Assembly (NCBI RefSeq): GCF_001487165.1
Contig: NZ_LN913006.1
Location: 62,001-126,000 of the forward strand
Source: Blautia massiliensis (ex Durand et al. 2017)
Lineage (GTDB): Bacteria; Bacillota; Clostridia; Lachnospirales; Lachnospiraceae
Reading direction: 5' to 3'
DNA length: 64,000 nt
Below are positions 1 through 8,976 of this stretch, in pieces; positions within the stretch are counted from its first letter, which is position 1, and the number at the start of each line of letters is the position of its first letter. Below the pieces are notes generated by a model that was not told the DNA's origin, ran no database searches, and saw only the letters and a program-made list of their open reading frames with translations. The translations under genes and the position numbers were made by a program.

Positions 1-1
1 T

Positions 2-31
2 AAAAAGGCTACATGTGTAATTCGTTACTAA
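2..31 (+). CDS. Possible C-terminal end of a RiPP precursor (partial)
   Basis: The second frame reads K-K-A-T-C-V-I-R-Y and a stop at 29-31. It is followed by a hairpin and then the radical SAM gene. Precursor, terminator/attenuator, maturase is the usual order in such operons, and no other gene end is seen here. Only nine residues are visible, so this is a guess from position and the single Cys; the upstream sequence would settle it. Confidence 0.25.
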   Translation, partial: KKATCVIRY

Positions 32-52
32 AGATATTTGTAGTCAGTAAAG

Positions 53-88
53 GAAAATGTGCTCAGCAATATGCTGGGCACATTTTCA
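53..88 (+). terminator. Hairpin between presumed precursor and radical SAM gene
   Basis: AAAATGTGC and GCACATTTT form a stem around a loop that can itself pair (CAGCAATATGCTG), followed by T-rich sequence. This suits a leaky terminator that lets a precursor be made in excess over its maturase. Function is inferred. Confidence 0.6.
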
Positions 89-140
89 TTATTGCAAAGA
101 ACACTGTGAAAACAAGAGATTAAGAAAAGAGGATATAATA

Positions 141-1391
141 ATGAAATTATCAAGATACAATATAGAGAAAAAAGAAGATAAAAGTTGTTTGATTTACAAT
201 ACGGTCACATCTGCAATACTGGAATTAGATACTGATTATGAAAAATCATATTATGAAATGAAAGAAGGGAAAAAATGTTCAAAGCCTGATTTAGAGTCAG
301 CATTATTAGAGGGTGGTATGCTAGTTGAAGATGATAAAGATGAATTTGCAGAATTGCTTATAAGAAATAAAATAGAAAGGTTTGCGGATTCAAATCTTAC
401 ATTAACTATTGCCCCAACTATGGCATGTAATTTTTGTTGTCCCTATTGCTATGAAAAAGGGAGAGAATATATTACTATGTCTGAGACTGTTCAGGATCAA
501 TTAACATCGCAGCTCAAAGAAAAATATCAGCATATACATGAATTAACGGTATCTTGGTATGGAGGGGAGCCATTATTGGCAATTGAAACTATTGAAAAAT
601 TAACCAAAAAGATAAAGTCTGTTTTGCCACTTGGTTGCAAATATAATGCGGATATGGTCACAAATGGTTATAAATTGACTAGAAGAGTAGCTGAAAAATT
701 AAAAGACATGGACATCCACTATATTCAAGTTACTTTAGATGGTTCAAAACAAGCCCATGATAGTAGAAGGATTCTCCATAATCATCAGCCTACCTTCGAA
801 CATATATTGGACAATATAAGAGAATGTGCGGATATTTTGAATATTTCGATAAGAATTAATGTTGACAAGACAAATATAAACGAAGCAACAGAAATATTTG
901 ATTGGCTAGAAAGATATGGTTTAAAAGGTAGAGTTGGTTATTATTTAGCACCAGTAGATGATATTAATGGAGTATGTAATAATCATATATGTATGGAACG
1001 ACCACAGTACGCAAAAGAAGAGATTGCGTTTTATAAAGAAGGGATTAAGAGAGGCTTTATGTACCAAGGTGTTAAGCCGAGCAATTATGGTGTATGTGGA
1101 GCAATTAGCTTAAATTCATTTGTGATAGGTCCAGATGGAGCGTTGTATAAATGTTGGAATGATATTGGATATAGTGAACGAAGTATCGGTAATTTGGAAA
1201 AAGGAATCAAACTTACAAATAAATTTGTAGAATGGCTTTCCTATGATGTCGTAAAGGATCAAGAATGTAAAGATTGTTCATTTTTTCCAGTATGTTATGG
1301 TGGGTGTGCTGCTTATAAAAATAAGATTTGTTCTTCAGTAAAATGGAATGCAGAAGAGATGTTGGAGCTGATGAAAGAAATGGCTCAATGA
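141..1391 (+). CDS. Radical SAM/SPASM peptide maturase (block I)
   Basis: This is a 416-aa radical SAM enzyme. The ATG at 141 is chosen because AAGAAAAGAGGA lies just before it; an upstream in-frame ATG at 57 falls inside the hairpin. Residues 96-103 carry the CxxxCxxC motif (C96, C100, C103) for the SAM-binding iron-sulfur cluster, followed by a GGEP-type motif (WYGGEP). The C-terminal part has a SPASM-like Cys set: GVCGA, LYKCW, then CKDCSFFPVCYGGC. Such enzymes form thioether or other crosslinks in Cys-bearing precursor peptides. It is followed by an exporter after 19 bp and then a histidine kinase, so this is probably a RiPP operon. The crosslink type cannot be read from the sequence. Confidence 0.88.
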   Translation: MKLSRYNIEKKEDKSCLIYNTVTSAILELDTDYEKSYYEMKEGKKCSKPDLESALLEGGMLVEDDKDEFAELLIRNKIERFADSNLTLTIAPTMACNFCCPYCYEKGREYITMSETVQDQLTSQLKEKYQHIHELTVSWYGGEPLLAIETIEKLTKKIKSVLPLGCKYNADMVTNGYKLTRRVAEKLKDMDIHYIQVTLDGSKQAHDSRRILHNHQPTFEHILDNIRECADILNISIRINVDKTNINEATEIFDWLERYGLKGRVGYYLAPVDDINGVCNNHICMERPQYAKEEIAFYKEGIKRGFMYQGVKPSNYGVCGAISLNSFVIGPDGALYKCWNDIGYSERSIGNLEKGIKLTNKFVEWLSYDVVKDQECKDCSFFPVCYGGCAAYKNKICSSVKWNAEEMLELMKEMAQ

Positions 1392-1410
1392 AATAGCAGG
1401 GAGAATTGGA

Positions 1411-3012
1411 ATGATAAAATTTTGCAGTAAATATGTTTTTCAATATAAAATAGAATATGGGATATATTTTTTGTTGGGTATTATACTGTGCGGGTTAAAT
1501 ACATTTATACCGGCTGCTATGGGACAATTTATTAATATGTTTAATGTGGAAACAACATATTCAGCAATGTTAAAATTCATATTTTTATTACTGTTATTGT
1601 ATGTTGGTAAGGAAATTGTCTGCTATGTCAATAAAATACTTTATATAAGGATACAGACTAATGCAGCATTTTCATTAAATTTCGAAATTGTAAATCATTT
1701 AAAAAAAGTTTCGCCACTCGTAATTGGCAGAACTGATTTATCGTACTTATCTCAAAGGATAAACAATGATGCGAATGATGTACTTATTTTTTTCATCAGC
1801 TCCTTGACTGAATTGATATTTTCAGTTTTTTCAGCGGGTATAATCTTATTTATGATTTGGAAAATGGATTCGATTGCTTTTATAGTTACAATGTTTTTAT
1901 TAGCACTTTATTTTTTTATATATATTGGCTTCAAAAAGCGTATTTATAATTGCAGTTATGGAATGAAAGAGGAGAAATCCAATTTCTTCTCCAGACTGCA
2001 GGAACAATTAGAAAAAATAGAGTTTATAAAAATACATAGTATGGATTCATTTTTTTTAAATAGGTTAGTAGCATCATATCAAAAATTATATCGATCTATA
2101 TTTAAACAACAAGCGACTATCCAGGCATTTGCAAATCTTGAAGGGATTGTAGGGGCAATATCTGTATGCATTTTACTTTGGATTGGAGGAAAAAAGATAC
2201 TTACTGGAGATATGCAAATAGGATATTTCTATATGATTTCAGTATATTTTAATATGATTTTGGAATATGGAAAAGAAATAGTGGCATACGGTCAAGAATA
2301 CCAAGAGGCTTATGTATCCTTTGAACGTATAAAATCTATTTTAGAAATTAAGGAGCAGTCTAAGGGGTGTATAAGACTTAATGAAATCAAACAAATTAGA
2401 ATTCAGGATTTGAATTTTGCATATGACCAGAAAGAAACCATAAAAAGTTTTTCTACAAACTTAAAAAAGGGGAAAGTTTATGGATTGAAAGGAGAAAACG
2501 GATGTGGGAAAAGTACACTTATTAAAATTTTAATGGGTATGTATGTAGATGAATATCAAGGGAATATAATATGGAACGATACAGAAATGAGAAATTTAGA
2601 TATGGATTATATAAGAGAACATGTAATCAGTGTAACAGAACAGGAGCCGACTTTAATAGCAGATACAATATATAATAATATTGCTTTATATCGAAAGCTT
2701 GATGTAAAATGTATACAGAGAGCCGTTGATTGCTTTGGTGATAGTATTTTGAAAAGAGATAATTGGGATTTGCAAATTAATGAAAAGTCAAGTAATATTT
2801 CCGGTGGAGAAAAGCAAAAAATTGCAATTATTCGCCAAGTAGTGCAAGACGGTCAGGTAATGATTTTTGATGAGCCTACCTCAGCTATGGATGAGAGTGG
2901 AAAAAAACAATTTTTACAGTTGATCGATCAAATTAAAAATCATAAAATAATTATTATTGTTTCACATGATAATGCAATCTTGAATACATGTGATGAGATT
3001 CTAATATTATAA
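1411..3012 (+). CDS. ABC exporter, fused permease and ATPase (block I)
   Basis: This 533-aa half-transporter has about five or six hydrophobic segments in residues 1-290 and a C-terminal ATPase with Walker A (GENGCGKST, about 361-369), signature NISGGEKQK (about 461-469) and Walker B VMIFDEPTSAMD (about 485-496). It has no C39 peptidase domain, so it would export a peptide cleaved by another enzyme. It follows the radical SAM gene by 19 bp. Its length and layout closely match the first gene of block IV (51636-53255), which suggests the two exporters share ancestry. Confidence 0.88.
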   Translation: MIKFCSKYVFQYKIEYGIYFLLGIILCGLNTFIPAAMGQFINMFNVETTYSAMLKFIFLLLLLYVGKEIVCYVNKILYIRIQTNAAFSLNFEIVNHLKKVSPLVIGRTDLSYLSQRINNDANDVLIFFISSLTELIFSVFSAGIILFMIWKMDSIAFIVTMFLLALYFFIYIGFKKRIYNCSYGMKEEKSNFFSRLQEQLEKIEFIKIHSMDSFFLNRLVASYQKLYRSIFKQQATIQAFANLEGIVGAISVCILLWIGGKKILTGDMQIGYFYMISVYFNMILEYGKEIVAYGQEYQEAYVSFERIKSILEIKEQSKGCIRLNEIKQIRIQDLNFAYDQKETIKSFSTNLKKGKVYGLKGENGCGKSTLIKILMGMYVDEYQGNIIWNDTEMRNLDMDYIREHVISVTEQEPTLIADTIYNNIALYRKLDVKCIQRAVDCFGDSILKRDNWDLQINEKSSNISGGEKQKIAIIRQVVQDGQVMIFDEPTSAMDESGKKQFLQLIDQIKNHKIIIIVSHDNAILNTCDEILIL

Positions 3013-3025
3013 GGAGATATGAAGT

Positions 3026-3907
3026 TTGCTAGTTGTCTTTTTAATAACAGGAGTGTTTATATTATTAGGCATATTATACATTTTTCATCTGAAGAGGGAA
3101 ATTAGAAGAATTATAGAATGGATAGAACATAATGAGCATATCTACTCGGTCAATGTATTGGATAAAGATATTGAGAACCTTGCACTTAGTATCAACAAGC
3201 GAATTAAAGAAGATGAACGAAAAGAACATCAGCTAAAAAAACAGGATAAAAATTTTAAAAAGATGGTAGCAAATTTATCACACGATTTACGTACTCCATT
3301 AACTGTTATTATTGGTTACTTGCAGTTAATTAGATTAGAAAAAAATGTGAATGAACCTGTTAATAGCTATATAGAACATATTGAAAAAAAGGCGGATTAT
3401 TTAAAAAAATTAGTAGACGATTTATATTTATTGTTTTGGAGTGAAGCAATAGAGAGCGAAGTTGATATGAAATCAGTCAATATTACAGAGGTAGTCACTT
3501 CTTTGTTAAAGGAATATATTCAAAATTCAAAACGTGCCTCAGAACAATTAGATATTAGACTGCCACATGGAAACATTTGGATACTTGCTCAAGAGAAAAT
3601 ATTAATTAGAATTTTATGTAATTTAATAGATAATGCTTTAAAGTATAGTACTGGTGATATAATGTTTTACATGTGGGGAGAATCCGAGTATTGTCATATA
3701 CAAATAAGCAATCCTTCTGATTATATTAGTGATGAAGAATTAAAATCTATATTTGATTTGTTTTACACAAAAGATGAAGCAAGGATAAAAAGCAGTGGTA
3801 TCGGATTGTATGCTACTAGAAAGCTAGTAATACAAATAAGTGGTGATATTCAAGTGAATTATGAAGCGGGAATTTTCACTGTCAGTATAAAGTTGCCCTT
3901 AATATGA
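3026..3907 (+). CDS. Sensor histidine kinase without a visible partner regulator
   Basis: This 293-aa kinase starts with TTG at 3026 after AAGGAG (3011-3016). A single N-terminal membrane segment (residues about 1-20) and almost no extracellular part suggest intramembrane sensing, as in peptide-antibiotic sensors. The H box SHDLRTPLT lies near residue 86, the N box NLIDNALKYS near 200 and the G box SSGIGLYATR near 257. No response regulator follows; the ICE operon begins on the other strand. The partner may lie upstream of the window. It resembles the block III kinase (34998-35915). Confidence 0.85.
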   Translation: MLVVFLITGVFILLGILYIFHLKREIRRIIEWIEHNEHIYSVNVLDKDIENLALSINKRIKEDERKEHQLKKQDKNFKKMVANLSHDLRTPLTVIIGYLQLIRLEKNVNEPVNSYIEHIEKKADYLKKLVDDLYLLFWSEAIESEVDMKSVNITEVVTSLLKEYIQNSKRASEQLDIRLPHGNIWILAQEKILIRILCNLIDNALKYSTGDIMFYMWGESEYCHIQISNPSDYISDEELKSIFDLFYTKDEARIKSSGIGLYATRKLVIQISGDIQVNYEAGIFTVSIKLPLI

Positions 3908-4126
3908 AAAAATTGGTCACAGTAGAAAAATAAAAGATATTGTTACTGCATTTTGAAACCCTGAAAGTGAAAGCACTGTCCATTTTTTGAAGAGTCTTCT
4001 GGAATACAATAGATTATTATTCCCTGCGATTGCTGTTATGCTGTCATCCTTGAGACAGAATACGTGGTAGTTCGGAGTGGTTTTTGTCATTTCACTGGGA
4101 CGGCAGAAGGAAAACTTATAAAGCAT

Positions 4127-4170
4127 AATAGAAGTGGGTATGTGAAAGTGGCATATCCACTTCTATTGTA
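4127..4170. terminator. Long hairpin between block I and the end of the conjugation operon
   Basis: AATAGAAGTGG-GTATG and CATAT-CCACTTCTATT form a 16-bp stem with a 9-nt loop. It lies between two convergent gene groups and could stop transcription from both sides. The 3908-4126 stretch before it holds no convincing gene, though its base composition is closer to the ICE backbone than to block I. Confidence 0.65.
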
Positions 4171-4184
4171 TTTAGAGAAGAAAT

Positions 4185-4625
4185 CTAAGAGTTCTTCGGG
4201 GAAACATCTTCATTTAGGGATAATTCCTCATACGCAAGTAAATCCGGAGTAACCTTTTCTTCACCCGAAAGGTTTGCTACGTTCCGGAAATATAGGCGAT
4301 AATAATGTCCAGATAAAAGGCGGATATTTTTATCGAATGTAAAGTGATATTCTTTCTGGTCAGTGGACCGGAAAATAATTTTCTGTTTCTTGGTAAGTGG
4401 GCTGACTTCACGTTTTGTACAGGTTCCAGTTAATTCGGTATAGTCATGCATCTTGATGGTATGTAGCAGACTCACAATTCGTATGGCAGTTCCAACACCG
4501 ATGCAAAGACTCATGAGGAGAAATATCTGGTCGTGCGTTACAAATCCGTAAATACATCCAAATAAGACACAGAAAAAGCCGATTGCCCCATGGACAATCA
4601 GCTTATTAAGAAATGGTTTTGGCAT
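4185..4625 (-). CDS. Small membrane protein, last gene of the ICE operon
   Basis: This 146-aa protein begins MPKPFLNK after GGAAGGAGCAAATT. Two hydrophobic segments (about residues 10-30 and 33-52) are followed by a soluble C-terminal part with aromatic and basic residues (YHFTFD, YYRLYFRN). I do not recognise the family. It lies 13 bp downstream of the 4639-5325 gene, so the two are co-transcribed. A role in conjugation is inferred only from position. Confidence 0.65.
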   Translation of the reverse strand: MPKPFLNKLIVHGAIGFFCVLFGCIYGFVTHDQIFLLMSLCIGVGTAIRIVSLLHTIKMHDYTELTGTCTKREVSPLTKKQKIIFRSTDQKEYHFTFDKNIRLLSGHYYRLYFRNVANLSGEEKVTPDLLAYEELSLNEDVSPKNS

Positions 4626-4638
4626 AATTTGCTCCTTC

Positions 4639-5325
4639 CTATAATTTTTCAAATGCAATCTGTTTATTGAGGTACAAATTACTGATGGCTTCCAGTATAG
4701 GATAACCGGCATGGGTGAATTGGATATCCTGTGCCAGGGTACGGAATGTTGCATCCGAGGTTTCATAAAGCTGCGTCAAAAGTTGCGCTGTATTTTGTGG
4801 ATGGATGCCCTGTTCTACACAGGTTACAAGCTCTGCCGTAGAAATCTGTACTTTTTTTGCTATTTGGAGTACCGTGTCCTCTATAGCAGTCCGTGCCGGC
4901 TTTTTTAGATAATGGAGCAGTTCTTTTGTGTGCAGTTTTTTCTTCATGCAGAGATAGATGCAGGTAAAGAGCCGTACTGAAAAACTGTCCTGCAATGGGC
5001 TGATATAAAGTTCTCCTAAGAGGCGGTACAGGGCATCCACACCAGTTAAACCATCCCCTTTTACAATTAGTCCCCGAAGTTGCAGGCGATTCAGGTAAGG
5101 TTCAATGGGGATATTTTCCGAACGGTGATGTTTTTTCAAACGTTCCGAAAAGGCAGACTGCAATTCATGGATCTGTCGGATTTGAAATGCGAGGCTGCTC
5201 CACAGAAAGAATTCTTCTTCTGTCAGTCCGTATTCCTGCTGGTTATTGATAACTGTCGGTGTTTTATGTTCCTTTATGGAATCCTGGAATCGTAGGATTC
5301 CGACTGCAGTATAAAGTGTCAGCAT
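4639..5325 (-). CDS. ICE accessory protein of unknown function
   Basis: This 228-aa, mainly alpha-helical, soluble protein starts at MLTLYTAVG after GAAGGGAGAACG. A longer reading frame upstream is an artefact of the IS end. It has no recognised motif and no signal peptide. Before the IS inserted it lay a few bases after the sigma factor stop and was probably translated from the same message. The IS now separates it from that operon, so its expression may depend on readthrough or an IS promoter. Confidence 0.6.
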   Translation of the reverse strand: MLTLYTAVGILRFQDSIKEHKTPTVINNQQEYGLTEEEFFLWSSLAFQIRQIHELQSAFSERLKKHHRSENIPIEPYLNRLQLRGLIVKGDGLTGVDALYRLLGELYISPLQDSFSVRLFTCIYLCMKKKLHTKELLHYLKKPARTAIEDTVLQIAKKVQISTAELVTCVEQGIHPQNTAQLLTQLYETSDATFRTLAQDIQFTHAGYPILEAISNLYLNKQIAFEKL

Positions 5326-5357
5326 AATCGTTCTCCCTTCAAGATAAAAGAGTATAT

Positions 5358-7109
5358 AGGCGTTTGCGAAACGCCAAAAGCCGCATAAATACGGCATTTT
5401 TTTGTTGTTAAAATAAAATATCTCCTCAAGGTTTATGGTAAAATAGAATTGCCTAGAAACTAATTAACCAATCCACCTAAAGGAGATATACCTACATGAT
5501 AACATATAAACAGCTCACTTTGGCAGAAATTTTTGAAGATTGTCAAAATAAATTCGACAACGACAAATATCAGTTCCTTTCGCTTCTTGATGAAGCCATT
5601 AACCTTGATGAAATTGTTCCTGTTTCTTTTATTTCTCATTTTTACGCCAGTACCGGAAGACCTCGCAAACATCAGCTTTATCCAATGCTTAAGGCACTTC
5701 TTATACAGCGTATTTTCTCAATCCCGACGGACACACTCCTGATCGTATTTTTGAAATTTTCCCAGGAACTGCGTGATTTCTGCGGTTTTGATGTTGTTCC
5801 GGATGGTTCCAAATTTACACGTTTCAAACAGGATTTTTTATCGGACTTACAATCTATGTTCGATCATCTTGTTGATCTGACCGAACCGATCTGCCAAAGT
5901 CTTGATCCTGCCCTTGCTTCCATGACAATCTTTGATACCTCTGGCATTGAAGCATGGGTTACAGAAAATAACCCAAAATATGCCAATCGTATTATCAAGC
6001 AGCTAAAGGCTTTCAAAAAGTCCCATAACCTTGATGATTCCTATGATCCTTATAAAGCTGCTTATGGCTCTATGCCAACTCATGCGGCTTCCAATCAGGC
6101 AATCCAGCAGATGTACATCAATGGACATTTCTGTTACGCCTATAAATTTGGCATTATTACGAACGGGCTTGGTATTGTTCGTGACATCACTTTCTACAAC
6201 AAGGACTTTCTAAAAAACCATCCTGATATCGTTGTAGGGAAGAAATCAGATTCACCGGATGAGGATAAATCCCTTGCCGATTCGAAAGCACTTCTTCCAG
6301 TTTTAATTGACTTTTTCCAGAAACATCCTTTAATAAATTCAAAGACGTTTCTTGGAGATGCTGCGTTTGATGCCATTAACATTTACAAATCCCTCTTTGA
6401 AGAAATTGGCTTTCAAAAAGCTTTTATCCCTTTAAAAACAAAGCTTTCTGTGGAAGGAACCGACTATACTGTCAATGAAAACGGTATTCCCTGCTGTCCT
6501 CACGATCCATCACTTCCGATGCGGCGTGAAGGAAGCAGATCCCATTTGCGGAGCAAACTTCCTACCATGAAGTTTGTATGTCCAAAAATGAAATGGAAAT
6601 ACAATCCTGCCGACAAGTCAAAACATCGCGTATGTCATTGTGACAATCCATGTACATCTTCTTCCTGCGGACGAATGATCTACATTTATCCTGAAAAGAA
6701 CCTTCGTGCCTATCCTGGTGTAGAACGCGGCTCACAGGAATGGGAGGATACTTACAAGATCCGTGTAAATGTTGAAAAGTCAATCAACCATTTCAAAGAT
6801 AGTTTCTGCATTGCAGATCGTAAAACACAGAATGAGAAAACACTTCATGCTGATTTACTGCTTGCAGGAATTACCCAGCTTGTTACTGTGCTTGTCGCTG
6901 ATAAGATTCATCAATACCAATACATCCGGAGTTTGAAGCCTTTGATTGCCTGATTATTAATATGCATACAATCTTTTCTTCGCAGTTTATCTGGGAAGTC
7001 TTTTAGTCATGTTCAAATTTAGAAGTACCTATTTTTCACTTAAGAATCCTGCGTTGCAGGATTCTTACCGCTTTTTAGTCAGGATTGCGAACTTGTTTCG
7101 CAATTACCT
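5358..7109 (+). mobile_element. Insertion sequence with 14-15 bp target duplication
   Basis: ATAAAAGAGTATATA occurs at 5344-5358 and again at 7110-7124, flanking one transposase gene. The ends are imperfect inverted repeats: AGGCGTTTGCGAAAC at the left and AGGTAATTGCGAAAC read inward from the right (12 of 15 identical). Both ends also fold into small hairpins. The duplication places insertion at the very end of the sigma factor gene, whose stop codon now comes partly from the IS. Confidence 0.85.
5496..6953 (+). CDS. DDE transposase, IS1182/IS5-like
   Basis: This 485-aa transposase starts at 5496 after AAAGGAGATATACCTAC. The N-terminal part (about residues 45-115: GRPRKHQLYPMLKALLIQ to FTRFKQDF) resembles the InsH-type N-terminal domain. 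The catalytic core includes FDTSGIEAW, LGDAAFDA and a C-terminal NVEKSINHFKDSF region that would supply the DDE residues. It is full length and apparently intact. Family placement comes from motif memory, so IS1182 versus a related group is uncertain. The gene runs opposite to the ICE operon. Confidence 0.85.
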   Translation: MITYKQLTLAEIFEDCQNKFDNDKYQFLSLLDEAINLDEIVPVSFISHFYASTGRPRKHQLYPMLKALLIQRIFSIPTDTLLIVFLKFSQELRDFCGFDVVPDGSKFTRFKQDFLSDLQSMFDHLVDLTEPICQSLDPALASMTIFDTSGIEAWVTENNPKYANRIIKQLKAFKKSHNLDDSYDPYKAAYGSMPTHAASNQAIQQMYINGHFCYAYKFGIITNGLGIVRDITFYNKDFLKNHPDIVVGKKSDSPDEDKSLADSKALLPVLIDFFQKHPLINSKTFLGDAAFDAINIYKSLFEEIGFQKAFIPLKTKLSVEGTDYTVNENGIPCCPHDPSLPMRREGSRSHLRSKLPTMKFVCPKMKWKYNPADKSKHRVCHCDNPCTSSSCGRMIYIYPEKNLRAYPGVERGSQEWEDTYKIRVNVEKSINHFKDSFCIADRKTQNEKTLHADLLLAGITQLVTVLVADKIHQYQYIRSLKPLIA

Positions 7110-7674
7110 ATAAAAGAGTATATAATTTGGTATCCTGCTGTAAGTATTTCCGGGCTTTGCTTTGCCATGCCCGGACATGATTCATTGGGACACCATAATG
7201 TTTGGAAATTTCTTGGTTGGTATATCCTTTTTGCTGCAGGAGCAGGGCATGTATTCCTTTTCTGAGTGTATTGCAGCTTCCCGCTTCTAAGGACTGCAGG
7301 TGCTTATAAATGGGTTCCTGGTTCATACATTGTTCCTGCCATAGTTCGTTTTTTTGGTCTACAAGCAGGGGTTCCATGTCAAATTCGGAAGATGCATACA
7401 TGGAACAGGTGTATTTTCGTTCTTTTTGCAGTTTTCTCCAATAACTGTAAATGGCATTTCGTATGGCAACTCTGGCGTAAACTGCAAAGGGACGGGTGTT
7501 GTCATAGTTCATGGCGGCTTTGCATAAAGCTAAGTTTCCGGCTTGCATAAGGTCTTGCTGCTCATCGTATGAGACATAAGCACAACGGGTAGTCAATTTT
7601 TTTACCATTTCAGGTACCAAATATAAGTACTCCTCTGTCAATCGGCGTTCATCATCTGTCATCGGGATAATCAT
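7108..7674 (-). CDS. Sigma-70 family RNA polymerase sigma factor, ICE-encoded
   Basis: This 188-aa protein starts at MIIPMTDDERR, 8 nt after AAAGGGGGG; a TTG 18 nt upstream is less likely. Region 2 is visible as DEQQDLMQAGNLALCKAA...FAVYARVAIRNAIYSYWRK (about residues 40-90) and a region 4 helix-turn-helix as YTNQEISKHYGVPMNHVRAW (about 145-165). Sigma factors occur in many Clostridia conjugative elements and may direct transcription of transfer genes. The IS at 5358-7109 changed the last codon and stop (TAT-ACT-CTT-TTA then TAG); the original end was probably one Ser longer. The protein should remain functional. Confidence 0.85.
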   Translation of the reverse strand: MIIPMTDDERRLTEEYLYLVPEMVKKLTTRCAYVSYDEQQDLMQAGNLALCKAAMNYDNTRPFAVYARVAIRNAIYSYWRKLQKERKYTCSMYASSEFDMEPLLVDQKNELWQEQCMNQEPIYKHLQSLEAGSCNTLRKGIHALLLQQKGYTNQEISKHYGVPMNHVRAWQSKARKYLQQDTKLYTLL

Positions 7675-7688
7675 GCATATCCCCCCTT

Positions 7689-8099
7689 TCAACCAATGGC
7701 CCTGAGAGGGATATGGTTATTCTCCAGAATCTTCATGGATTCCAGAATTAGTTGATCACACATATAAGTGCTAAATTCTCCGATGTGTGCTTCCTTGGCA
7801 GTCAGACAGAATTTATCAGCAATCCAGCGATAAGCCTCCGATTTCGTAAAGATGTGGTTTAGCCATATCTGGTCAAACACCCGGTGTGCTTGGATCCTTT
7901 TTTGCCGAAGTTCTTTGTTTGCCAGTTTTCCTTTGGCATTGGTAGTGCCAGGATGAACTCCTACATAAGAATTACACTGTGGGAAGTGACTGCACACATA
8001 GAGTTTTCCATCTTTCGCTTTATTTCCATATACATAGGACGCATCCCTTAAAATTGCGATGCTGCCGCAGTATGGGCAGCGGATTTGTTTCTGTTTCAT
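7689..8099 (-). CDS. Zinc-finger protein, ICE accessory (DUF3268-like)
   Basis: This 136-aa protein opens with CPYCGS (residues 8-11) and then CSHFPQC (about 37-43), a four-Cys zinc ribbon. The rest is helical and basic (NKELRQKRIQAH). The pattern matches the small zinc-finger-containing proteins common in Firmicutes mobile elements (I recall DUF3268). Its stop overlaps the sequence upstream of the sigma factor gene, so both are on one message. DNA or nucleotide-metabolism roles are possible but not shown. Confidence 0.7.
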   Translation of the reverse strand: MKQKQIRCPYCGSIAILRDASYVYGNKAKDGKLYVCSHFPQCNSYVGVHPGTTNAKGKLANKELRQKRIQAHRVFDQIWLNHIFTKSEAYRWIADKFCLTAKEAHIGEFSTYMCDQLILESMKILENNHIPLRAIG

Positions 8100-8222
8100 A
8101 AAGATTCACCTCGCTTACGTGTTTTATACGTATATTGTAAGAAAGCAGGTGATGAATTCCCATAGGATGGGCATAGAAACTACTCCCAGATTCGGACTAA
8201 ATGGCACAAAATGGCAGAAAAT

Positions 8223-8492
8223 CTAAGAATAGAACAGTGCCTTGATAAGCGGAAAGAAACCGCTGTCTGCAAAACGTGGATAATTTACTGGTGTAAAGAT
8301 GAACCCTGCACAGAAAATCCGGATGACATAAACAGAAATCAGAGCTATACATAGCCGATACAGATTTCTGGTGCGTCTGCTCCAGGGCTTTCTAGGACGA
8401 AACTTCAGGTACAGGATTAAAAGTGCAGGAATAAAAATAAAGTTCGTAAATATTGTATCGATTCCTTGAATCATAGCAGTGAAATTCAACAT
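8223..8492 (-). CDS. Small membrane protein of the ICE
   Basis: This 89-aa protein starts at MLNFTAMIQG after AAGAAAGGAGGCGATTTT. Two or three hydrophobic stretches (about 8-28, 45-65, and a weak C-terminal one) are separated by a basic loop KFRPRKPWSRRTR. Function unknown. It lies between the cysteine-rich gene and the zinc-finger gene in the transfer operon. Confidence 0.6.
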   Translation of the reverse strand: MLNFTAMIQGIDTIFTNFIFIPALLILYLKFRPRKPWSRRTRNLYRLCIALISVYVIRIFCAGFIFTPVNYPRFADSGFFPLIKALFYS

Positions 8493-8553
8493 AAAATCGC
8501 CTCCTTTCTTATCCTGTACTCCTGTACGCAGAAAGTGCCAAAAGTGCAACCTT

Positions 8554-8916
8554 TTACCAGTGATAATGGGATGCTTCCTGATGCCGCAGTAAAGCAAAAC
8601 AAGGACATGGCTTATCGGTCAATGCTTCTTTTGCAAAGTAGAGTCCATATAAGGACTGAAACTGTTCCAGTGTTATGGCGGACAGACATTCCGTTGGTTC
8701 CGGTATGCGGGAGAAGAGCATACGGGCATCTGCCATGGGCAGGACACAAGGACTGCCGTTTTCATCTGGATGATATAAGAAGTGTGGGCCATTACAATAA
8801 CCTGGGGTTTTACAGGAAACGCAGCGAACATAAATACAGGAATGCCAATTTCCATCACAAATATCTAAAAAATGCCGGATGTGTTTGGCATCGGCATTAC
8901 AACGAGATTGTTCCAT
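8554..8916 (-). CDS. Cysteine-rich small protein of the ICE
   Basis: This protein of about 120 aa starts at MEQSRCNADAKH; AAAGGTG upstream supports this ATG, and a second in-frame ATG lies 6 nt earlier. It has many Cys and His residues (HIRHFLDICDGNWHSCIYVRCVSCKTPGYC), suggesting metal binding. No signal peptide is seen. I do not recognise the family. It follows the adhesin gene by about 60 bp. On the opposite strand an overlapping open frame has no ribosome site and is a shadow. Confidence 0.55.
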   Translation of the reverse strand: MEQSRCNADAKHIRHFLDICDGNWHSCIYVRCVSCKTPGYCNGPHFLYHPDENGSPCVLPMADARMLFSRIPEPTECLSAITLEQFQSLYGLYFAKEALTDKPCPCFALLRHQEASHYHW

Positions 8917-8976
8917 ATTCATCACCTTTATAACAGGCAGCCGTAATAAGCTGCCTGTGAGCATATCTATTGATAG

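Noticed and set aside
3917..4126. A 69-codon minus-strand frame between block I and the backbone end
   Set aside because: No ribosome site, no recognisable motif, and an overlapping plus-strand frame is equally open; probably remnant or non-coding sequence.
8466..8933. A 155-codon plus-strand frame opposite the small accessory genes
   Set aside because: It lacks a ribosome site, and the minus-strand frames in the same place have good sites and fit the operon.
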